DNA of 10,155 nucleotides, from assembly GCA_029265085.1 (NCBI GenBank), contig JAJUJY010000151.1, positions 1 to 10,155 of the forward strand. The letters are read 5' to 3'. Each line of letters opens with the position of its first letter. Position 1 is the first letter of the stretch. Origin of the DNA: Chloroflexota bacterium (lineage in GTDB: Bacteria; Chloroflexota; Anaerolineae; Anaerolineales; Anaerolineaceae). Below are positions 1-5,241 of this stretch, piece by piece. Position numbers and translations under genes: made by a program. The notes under the pieces are model-generated. The model saw only the letters and a list, made by a program, of their open reading frames with translations. It had not been told where the DNA came from and made no database searches.

Positions 1-1081
1 ACGCCTTGCATATGGTGAACTCCAGTTCCCTGTTTTCATGCCCGATGCCACTTTTGCGGTGGTGCGCACAGTCGATTCTGCTGACCTGGAAGCCTGCCAG
101 ATTCAGGCGGTGGTGATGAATACTTTTCATCTGATGCAGCGGCCAGGTTCCAGCACCATTGACTCTCTGGGCGGGCTGCACCAGATGGCCGGTTGGAACC
201 GCCCCATCATCACCGATTCGGGTGGTTTTCAGGCTTATTCCTTGATCCGCCAAAACCCAAAATTTGGCAAAATGGATGACAAAGGCATCACTTTCCAGCC
301 TGAAAATAGTGATCGCAAATTCCAGCTTACCCCTGAAAAAAGTGTCCAATTGCAGCTTGCCTACGGCGCAGATGTTGTTATCTGCCTGGACGACTGCACG
401 CATGTCGATGCACCGCGCGAAGAACAGGAATTATCCGTTAACCGCACCATTGCCTGGGCCAAACGCGGCAAAACAGAATTTGAGCGCCTGGTAAAACAAA
501 AGAAGCTCGAGGGTGAGAAAATCCCCAAGTTGTTTGCCGTTGTCCAGGGCGGCGGTATCCACGAACTGCGCAAAAAGTGCGCCGAAGAATTGCTCACCAT
601 TGGCTTTGATGGCTACGGCTTTGGCGGTTGGCCGTTAGATTCTCAAGGCCAGCTATTAACAGATATTTTGGCCTATACACGCGAATTAATCCCTGATCAA
701 TTCCCGATTCATGCGTTGGGGATTGGCCACCCGCAGAATGTCTTGACCGGTTATGAGTTGGGCTACGGCATTTTTGACTGCGCAATGCCCACTCGCGATG
801 CACGCCACGGCCGGATATACACCTTCACCGAGCCTTCCGGCAATGATGGCGGCTTGAACGGTGACTGGTTGAAATATTTGTACATCAATGATGAACGGCA
901 TATCAAATCCAACCGGCCAGTCCATCCTGAATGCGACTGCCCGTTGTGCTCGCGCTACTCAATGGGATATCTGCATCATTTATTCAAGATGAATGACAGC
1001 TTATACTTACGCCTGGCCACCTTGCACAATCTGCGTTTTATGACCCAACTCACCGACCGTATCCGGATGCGCCACGGATGA
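1..1081 (+). CDS. tgt: tRNA-guanine transglycosylase family protein (5' end outside window)
   Basis: The enzyme family exchanges guanine at wobble position 34 of GUN-anticodon tRNAs for a 7-deazaguanine base (preQ1 in most bacteria, queuine in eukaryotes). The frame is open from base 2, and the FMP motif encoded around the ATG at 38 is the internal FMPVGT motif of the family, so that ATG is not the start and the gene begins upstream. Numbering from the Met at 38, visible motifs are TDSGGFQ (D60, general acid/base), LDDC near 118 (base recognition), VVQGG near 170, FDCAMPTRDAR (D247, nucleophile), and a zinc site C299, C301, C304 and H330 with canonical spacing. Two oddities: the usual GGLAVGE substrate loop reads GGWPLDS at 196-202, and the protein stops about 15 residues after the zinc histidine, some 25-30 residues earlier than E. 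coli Tgt as recalled. The stop overlaps the next start (ATGA), so it is probably co-translated with rmt-A. Family assignment is secure; the exact substrate base is uncertain. Confidence 0.93.
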   Translation, partial: RLAYGELQFPVFMPDATFAVVRTVDSADLEACQIQAVVMNTFHLMQRPGSSTIDSLGGLHQMAGWNRPIITDSGGFQAYSLIRQNPKFGKMDDKGITFQPENSDRKFQLTPEKSVQLQLAYGADVVICLDDCTHVDAPREEQELSVNRTIAWAKRGKTEFERLVKQKKLEGEKIPKLFAVVQGGGIHELRKKCAEELLTIGFDGYGFGGWPLDSQGQLLTDILAYTRELIPDQFPIHALGIGHPQNVLTGYELGYGIFDCAMPTRDARHGRIYTFTEPSGNDGGLNGDWLKYLYINDERHIKSNRPVHPECDCPLCSRYSMGYLHHLFKMNDSLYLRLATLHNLRFMTQLTDRIRMRHG

Positions 1082-1899
1082 ACGAAGCAGGCCGGTTAGA
1101 AGAGTTAATCGCTGCTGTGCAGTCAGGTCCCAAATATGCCGTGCTGCACCCTGACCTCGTTCGAGCCGTTGCTGAGATCGAAATTACCAAAGGGCGCAGT
1201 TTCAAAGAAACTGTGAAAGCTGTGCGCAACAAACTGCATCAAGTCGGCGGCGCTTACCAGGAAACACCTATAGGCTATGCGCAAGCTGCCCGCCAGTTGG
1301 CTCTCATGCCCCATGATCTTGCTTCACCTGATTTGCGCGAATTTTGCCGCAATTTGATGCGCCAGCATGCCTCCACTCGTGAAAGACTGCCCATTCTGGA
1401 TGATTTCTACCAGGATATACTGTCCGGTTTCGGACCAATTCATTCTCTCCTTGACCTTGCCTGTGGATTAAATCCCTTAGCACTGCCCTGGATAAACCTT
1501 ACTCCCGATGCACAGGTGTATGCCTGTGATATTTACCAGGATATGATTGATTTCATCAACCAGTTTTACCTACACCTGGGGTTAAGGGGGCAGGCTGAAC
1601 TTTGTGATTTGACTCAACAGGTTCCCCAACACAAAGTTCAATTGGCTCTTCTTTTAAAAACCATCCCCTGCCTGGAACAACTGGATAAATCCATTGGCAA
1701 TCGCTTGCTGCAAACCATCCCTGCTGAACACATTCTGGTTTCTTTTCCGGCGCGCAGCCTGGGCGGCCGCAACAAAGGGATGGTTGAAAATTATGAAGCC
1801 CATTTCATGCAATTGATTTCCGGACAAGACTGGCATATCCAACGCTTTGAATTTTCAACTGAACTGGCGTTTCTGATTTCGCGACCTACTCAAGACTGA
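1078..1899 (+). CDS. 16S rRNA (guanine-N7)-methyltransferase, ArmA/Rmt/FmrO family (rmt-A)
   Basis: Predicted SAM-dependent enzyme methylating N7 of G1405 in 16S helix 44. Characterised family members (ArmA, RmtA-H, Sgm, FmrO) give high-level resistance to 4,6-disubstituted deoxystreptamine aminoglycosides. The 273-residue protein has the N-terminal rRNA-docking part with KYAVLHPDLV near 19-28, KLHQVGGAY at 52-60 and HASTRER at 97-103. The Rossmann domain follows, with DLACGLNPLALPW at 126-138 (SAM motif), acidic D151, LLLKTIPCLEQ at 191-201 and SFPARSLGGRNKGM at 222-235. These blocks match RmtB closely from memory, and every signature motif looks intact, so activity is plausible. The start is the ATG at 1078, overlapping the tgt stop by four bases; no good ribosome-binding site is visible, which fits translational coupling. 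No transposon or integron parts lie nearby, so it appears to be a resident chromosomal gene. Family is confident; G1405 as target and a resistance role are inferred by homology. Confidence 0.92.
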   Translation: MNEAGRLEELIAAVQSGPKYAVLHPDLVRAVAEIEITKGRSFKETVKAVRNKLHQVGGAYQETPIGYAQAARQLALMPHDLASPDLREFCRNLMRQHASTRERLPILDDFYQDILSGFGPIHSLLDLACGLNPLALPWINLTPDAQVYACDIYQDMIDFINQFYLHLGLRGQAELCDLTQQVPQHKVQLALLLKTIPCLEQLDKSIGNRLLQTIPAEHILVSFPARSLGGRNKGMVENYEAHFMQLISGQDWHIQRFEFSTELAFLISRPTQD

Positions 1900-2027
1900 G
1901 CAAAACACCCGATTTTTTCGCTTTTTTTCCATCTCAAGACGGACTCCATTTCCACATACAGGCCGATGATTTCACCCAAAGAAACAGATATCATCAGGAC
2001 AATCGAATACATAAGGAGTTTATCGAG
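1900..2027 (+). other. Intergenic gap upstream of the two-component block; probable promoter region
   Basis: This 128-base gap is the only sizeable one on the plus-strand side. It starts with a T-rich stretch (about 1912-1929) without a convincing stem, so no intrinsic terminator for the tgt/rmt-A unit is called. It ends with a strong Shine-Dalgarno sequence. No convincing -35/-10 pair was found (TATCAT at 1989-1994 lacks a partner). By position it is the likeliest place for a promoter and regulator site serving the downstream block, but that is inference. Confidence 0.4.
2013..2018 (+). promoter_or_regulatory. Shine-Dalgarno site AAGGAG for the first small membrane protein
   Basis: AAGGAG lies nine bases before the ATG at 2028. 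It is the strongest ribosome-binding site on the plus strand of this window and supports that start. Most other plus-strand genes begin by overlap with the previous stop, so this site marks independent translation initiation and probably the head of a transcription unit. Confidence 0.75.
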
Positions 2028-2318
2028 ATGGAAGCAAATCTTGTTCGACCAGTTGAGCGAAAATATAATGTATTGTCTATCGTCAGTTTGACGATGAGCC
2101 TGATGGGCTTTAGCTTATTACCTTTTGTTGGTTCGATTGCCGGGTTAATCACTGGGTATATCAGCCGCAAAGAAATTCACGAATCACCCGAACGTTATGA
2201 AGGTGAGGGTCTTGCTAAAGCAGGCATTATCCTCGGATGGCTTGGAGTGATTCTGCCAATATTAATTTTTGCAGTAGCCATCGCCTTCTTCTTGCCTGTG
2301 GCAACAGTCATCCATTAA
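2028..2318 (+). CDS. Small DUF4190-like membrane protein, copy 1
   Basis: A 96-residue protein with a short hydrophilic N-terminus (about 1-14) and a first hydrophobic segment around 15-45 that is rich in Gly/Leu/Ile and contains PFVGSIAGLITGYIS. A charged stretch follows at about 47-63 (RKEIHESPERYEGEG), then a second hydrophobic segment at about 64-92 beginning GLAKAGIILGWLGV. This helix, charged linker, GxAxAGIILGxxG arrangement is that of the DUF4190 group of small membrane proteins, which have no settled biochemical function. Both termini are predicted on the same side of the membrane. It is paralogous to the next gene and lies just before a histidine kinase with hardly any external domain. 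An accessory or sensing role for that kinase, as LiaF has for LiaS, is a reasonable guess only. The start is supported by the AAGGAG site nine bases upstream. Confidence 0.82.
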   Translation: MEANLVRPVERKYNVLSIVSLTMSLMGFSLLPFVGSIAGLITGYISRKEIHESPERYEGEGLAKAGIILGWLGVILPILIFAVAIAFFLPVATVIH

Positions 2319-2326
2319 AATAAAAG

Positions 2327-2367
2327 GTGCAGCAGGTGCGATGGCAGAGATACCGCACCTGCTGCAC
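2327..2367 (+). repeat. Perfect 14-bp inverted repeat (hairpin) between the two small membrane protein genes
   Basis: GTGCAGCAGGTGCG at 2327-2340 is followed by a 13-base loop (2341-2353) and its exact complement CGCACCTGCTGCAC at 2354-2367. It begins eight bases after the first gene's stop and ends directly against the AAAGGA ribosome-binding site of the second gene. No T-run follows, so it does not look like a classical intrinsic terminator. In mRNA it could separate the two messages, protect a 3' end after processing, or modulate access to the adjacent ribosome-binding site. As DNA it could be a dyad operator. Confidence 0.85.
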
Positions 2368-2373
2368 AAAGGA
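2368..2373 (+). promoter_or_regulatory. Ribosome-binding site AAAGGA that fixes the start of the second small membrane protein
   Basis: AAAGGA abuts the 3' arm of the hairpin and lies seven bases before the ATG at 2381. It favours 2381 (or the ATG two codons earlier, at 2375) over the in-frame GTG at 2327, which sits inside the hairpin arm and would add a Cys/Arg-rich leader foreign to the family. Confidence 0.65.
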
Positions 2374-2380
2374 TATGATT

Positions 2381-2698
2381 ATGGAAGATATTCAAAGACC
2401 TCCTGCCCAACCTGGCACGCATCCACTTGCCCTGGTTAGCCTGATCATCGGAATTCTCGGGTTAACAGGGGTTTTGCCATTGGTAGGATCGATTGGAGCA
2501 TTAATTGCAGGCAAATTAGCCCAGTCGGAAATCCGCCAAAAGCCGATGGCGTATACCGGTGAAAATATTGCCCGCACTGGAATCATATTGGGATGGATCG
2601 GGGTTGGTATCTTTGGATTGCTCTGCCTGTTGGCAGTATTGGCATTTCTGTTTTTTATTCCGGTTCAATCAATAGAGACCTTTCCATTCCAACCATAA
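2381..2698 (+). CDS. Small DUF4190-like membrane protein, copy 2
   Basis: A 105-residue protein starting at the ATG that follows AAAGGA. A longer form from GTG at 2327 is possible but would run through the hairpin. It has a short proline-containing cytoplasmic-type N-terminus, then a hydrophobic segment at about 14-41 with PLVGSIGALIAGKLA, a charged linker (QSEIRQKPMAYTGEN), and a second hydrophobic segment at about 57-95 beginning IARTGIILGWIGVG. The layout and the GSI-A-ITG / GIILGW motifs mirror the previous gene, so the pair is a tandem duplication with considerable divergence. Function is unknown. Its stop is one base from the start of the histidine kinase gene, so synthesis of the two is almost certainly coupled, supporting a shared membrane complex. 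That functional link is inference. Confidence 0.8.
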   Translation: MEDIQRPPAQPGTHPLALVSLIIGILGLTGVLPLVGSIGALIAGKLAQSEIRQKPMAYTGENIARTGIILGWIGVGIFGLLCLLAVLAFLFFIPVQSIETFPFQP

Positions 2699-2699
2699 A

Positions 2700-3755
2700 A
2701 TGAAGGCGATCCGTTCCTGGCTATCATCTTTCCGGCGTTTGAAATGGGCACTCACCCTTTCTTACACTCTGATTACATTGGCCGCAATCCTGATGGTTGG
2801 ATGGTGGAGCATTATCGCGATATACATTAATTTATTTGCGAATAATACAAATCCCACTATCATCCAATTGCGCGGAGAAATTATCAACGTGCTGTTCTCT
2901 GCGCTCTGGCCCAGTGTGTTCATCTTAATCATTCCAGCAGCGCTGGTTGGCACTTTATTTGGATTTCTAACGGCTCGCTGGTTGGACGGCCGGCTGAACA
3001 GATTAGCCGAAGCGACTGAAGCATGGGGAAATGGAAATTTTGCTGCCCGCATCCCAGAAGACTTACAGGATGAAATTGGAGAATTAAGCCATCGACTAAA
3101 TCAAATGGCTGCTGAATTGGAAACTCTTTTTGAAACCCGCCAGGAATTGGCTGGCCTGGAAGAACGCAACCGCATCGCTCGTGATTTACACGATGCGGTA
3201 AAACAAAATCTAACCGCATCCGGGATGCAAATAGCTGCTGCACAGTCCATCATGGAGCGGGATCCAGCTGCGGCTGCAAACTTTCTATCCAAAGCAGCAG
3301 AGTTGAGCCGGAATGCACAGCAAGAATTATCCGAGATCATCTACGAGCTTCGTCCGGCCGTATTTAGTCAAGAGGGATTGCCGGGCGCGCTTCGCACCCT
3401 GGTCAACCAATGGACGAGACAGACCAATATTTCCGTCAAATTAGAAATTCCAGACCACCCCTTACTGGATTTCAATACAGAATTAGCGATTTACCGCGTC
3501 ATTCAGGAGGCACTTTCCAATATCGCCCGGCACAGCGGTGCAAGCCTGGTTACGATCCGGCTAATCTCCCAGCCAGAATTAACACTATTGGAAATCAATG
3601 ACAATGGGAAAGGCTTCAACCCGGATGCCGCGGGTAAAGGATTTGGCTTACAAAATATTCACGAGCGCATTAATGCCTTGAACGGGGATGTAGTGATAAA
3701 TAGTTCTCGTGAAATCGGAACTCAGATTGTGGTCAAGGTACCAAACCGCGGTTAA
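2700..3755 (+). CDS. Sensor histidine kinase, NarX/LiaS (HisKA_3) type
   Basis: A 351-residue membrane kinase. TM1 spans about 16-45 and TM2 about 66-92, separated by only about 20 residues, so there is no real extracellular sensor domain. This resembles intramembrane-sensing kinases such as LiaS, VraS and BceS. A HAMP linker (about 90-145) and a coiled stretch lead to the HisKA_3 dimerisation box EERNRIARDLHDAVKQ with phospho-acceptor H164. The ATPase domain has N-box EALSNIARHS (N274), G1 DNGKGF (D301) and G2 GFGLQNIHERI (314-324). All catalytic elements are present. It probably phosphorylates the response regulator encoded nine bases downstream. The ATG lies one base after the preceding stop, and no independent ribosome-binding site is evident. 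The signal is unknown; with so little outside the membrane, the two preceding small membrane proteins are candidate co-sensors. Confidence 0.95.
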   Translation: MKAIRSWLSSFRRLKWALTLSYTLITLAAILMVGWWSIIAIYINLFANNTNPTIIQLRGEIINVLFSALWPSVFILIIPAALVGTLFGFLTARWLDGRLNRLAEATEAWGNGNFAARIPEDLQDEIGELSHRLNQMAAELETLFETRQELAGLEERNRIARDLHDAVKQNLTASGMQIAAAQSIMERDPAAAANFLSKAAELSRNAQQELSEIIYELRPAVFSQEGLPGALRTLVNQWTRQTNISVKLEIPDHPLLDFNTELAIYRVIQEALSNIARHSGASLVTIRLISQPELTLLEINDNGKGFNPDAAGKGFGLQNIHERINALNGDVVINSSREIGTQIVVKVPNRG

Positions 3756-3764
3756 AATACAAGT

Positions 3765-4427
3765 ATGGAATCAAATGCTCCAATTAGTATTCTCCTGGTT
3801 GATGATCATGCCGTTGTCCGGCAAGGTGTCCGCGCCTATTTAGAGACCCAACCAGACCTTGAAATCGCAGGTGAGGCAGCAAATGGCGCAGAGGCTGTCA
3901 AGTTAGTTGTACAAACTGCCCCTGACGTTGTATTGATGGATCTTAAAATGCCGGATATGGATGGCATCGAAGCCACCCGTAAGATCAAAACAGTCAGTCC
4001 ACGCACCCAGGTAGTTATCTTCACTTCGTATTATCGAGATGAGCATATCTTTCCTGCGATCCGCTCAGGGGCATTATCATATGTACTCAAGGATGCACTG
4101 CCTTTCGAATTAGCTGATGCGATTCGTAAAGCGGCTCGCGGCGAGGCGGTGTTAAATTCTCGGGTCGCAGCGCGCTTGGTGCAAGAAATGCAGGGCTTGC
4201 GAAATGAGTCGTCAAATCCATATGCGGAATTAAGTGACCGAGAATTAGAAGTGCTGCGGTTAATCGCCACAGGATTAAACAACCAACAAATTGCAGATGA
4301 ATTAACCATTAGTGAAAAAACTGTGAAAAGTCACGTTAGCAATATTTTAAGCAAGCTTCACCTGGCCGACCGGACACAGGCGGCAGTGTATGCCTGGAAT
4401 GAAGGGATCGTTCGCCGTGATGAGTGA
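3765..4427 (+). CDS. Response regulator, NarL/LuxR family
   Basis: A 220-residue DNA-binding response regulator. The receiver domain (about 7-125) has the acidic pair D13/D14, phospho-acceptor D59 in VVLMDLKMPDMDG, the conserved T87 in VVIFTSYY and K109 in YVLKDALP. The C-terminal LuxR-type helix-turn-helix (about 155-212) carries LSDRELEVLRLIATG, NQQIADELTISEKTVKSHV and ILSKLHLADRTQA. All phosphorylation-switch residues are intact. It is the expected partner of the kinase just upstream and probably controls transcription of its own block, perhaps from the gap at 1900-2027; no operator was identified. Its last eight bases overlap the start of rmt-B, tying synthesis of an rRNA methyltransferase-like protein to that of the regulator, an unusual arrangement. 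No clear Shine-Dalgarno sequence precedes the ATG, so reinitiation after the kinase stop is likely. Confidence 0.95.
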   Translation: MESNAPISILLVDDHAVVRQGVRAYLETQPDLEIAGEAANGAEAVKLVVQTAPDVVLMDLKMPDMDGIEATRKIKTVSPRTQVVIFTSYYRDEHIFPAIRSGALSYVLKDALPFELADAIRKAARGEAVLNSRVAARLVQEMQGLRNESSNPYAELSDRELEVLRLIATGLNNQQIADELTISEKTVKSHVSNILSKLHLADRTQAAVYAWNEGIVRRDE

Positions 4428-5241
4428 TTCAACGGTACAGGCTGTTTATAATACGCTTTTGGAAGAAATCCGTCGGTCCCGCAAGTATCGCGACCTGGAT
4501 ATACCGGAAGACACCCTCTATAACTTACTGGCGGTCGAGATTCCGCGCCACCGCACCGCCCGTGAAGCTGTTCAGGCTGTGCGCGAAAAACTGCATAATA
4601 TTGTCGCACCTTACCTGGGTGATCCGGATTACCCCAACGAAGTTGGTTCAATGCAGGCCGCGTTTGAAAGCGGCGATCCACAGGCTGTCCAGCAATTTTG
4701 CCAGCGCATGTTGGAAGCTCACGCCTCAACCAAAGAACGTATCCCTCTGTTGAATACTTTTTATAACCGGCTATTTAAAGTAACCGGCAAGCCGCAAAGC
4801 ATTCTGGACCTGGCCTGCGCGCTGCATCCTTTTGGGCTGCCCTGGATGGGCTTACCGGTGGATGTCCAATATTACGCTTACGATCTACACCACCCGCGCG
4901 TAGAATTTATCAACCGCTTTTTTGAATTTTCTGGCAGGCCGCAATTGGCTGTCCACCAGGATATTTTGATTCACCCTCCCGAAGTGGAAGCTGATATCGC
5001 CTTTTTCTTTAAAGAAGCGCACCGCTTTGAACAGCGTCTGCATAATTGTAATATTGCCTTTTGGCGCGCACTGCGCGTCCGCTACCTGCTGGTATCTTTA
5101 CCTACCGAGAATCTAACCAAAAAACGCAGTCTGTTATCCCAACACCGCGAACTGGTTTATAAGCAAATTGCTGGTGAAAATTGGCCGGTAGAAGAAATCC
5201 TTTTTGATAATGAAATTGTCTTCGTGATCCGCAAAGCATGA
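4420..5241 (+). CDS. Divergent FmrO/Rmt-family rRNA methyltransferase paralog (rmt-B)
   Basis: A 273-residue protein, the same length as rmt-A when started at the ATG at 4420, which overlaps the regulator stop by eight bases. In-frame ATGs at 4390 and 4399 would add ten or seven residues lying deeper in the regulator gene. The N-terminal rRNA-binding part matches the Arm/Rmt family: KYRDLDIPEDTL near 22-33, AVREKLHNIVAPY at 53-65 and HASTKER at 101-107. The catalytic half is altered: DLACALHPFGLPW (130-142) replaces DLACGLNPLALPW, FFFKEAHRFEQ (195-205) replaces LLLKTIPCLEQ, and the hallmark SFPxRSLGGRxKGM block has become SLPTENLTKKRSLL (226-239). SAM binding may persist, but G1405 methylation is doubtful. 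It could target another site, act as a partner of rmt-A, or be a non-catalytic 30S-binding factor. Family is confident; function is open. Confidence 0.87.
   Translation: MSDSTVQAVYNTLLEEIRRSRKYRDLDIPEDTLYNLLAVEIPRHRTAREAVQAVREKLHNIVAPYLGDPDYPNEVGSMQAAFESGDPQAVQQFCQRMLEAHASTKERIPLLNTFYNRLFKVTGKPQSILDLACALHPFGLPWMGLPVDVQYYAYDLHHPRVEFINRFFEFSGRPQLAVHQDILIHPPEVEADIAFFFKEAHRFEQRLHNCNIAFWRALRVRYLLVSLPTENLTKKRSLLSQHRELVYKQIAGENWPVEEILFDNEIVFVIRKA

Noticed and set aside
38..40. ATG at 38 as the start of the transglycosylase gene
   Set aside because: In-frame codons upstream encode ELQFPVF leading into the family's internal FMP motif, so the gene continues to the left of the window.
1910..1930. Intrinsic terminator after rmt-A
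   Set aside because: The region is T-rich but no convincing GC-rich stem precedes the T-runs.
1966..1994. Sigma-70-like promoter before the two-component block
   Set aside because: TATCAT at 1989-1994 could be a -10 element, but nothing close to a -35 consensus lies at suitable distance; not supportable as a site call.
2327..2380. N-terminal extension of the second small membrane protein from GTG at 2327
   Set aside because: It lies within the hairpin arm, has no ribosome-binding site, and encodes a Cys/Arg-rich leader unlike the family; ATG 2381 has AAAGGA at good spacing.
4390..4419. Upstream ATGs at 4390 and 4399 for rmt-B
   Set aside because: They lie deeper in the regulator gene; ATG 4420 gives a normal stop-start overlap and the same 273-residue length as rmt-A. 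The earlier starts cannot be fully excluded.
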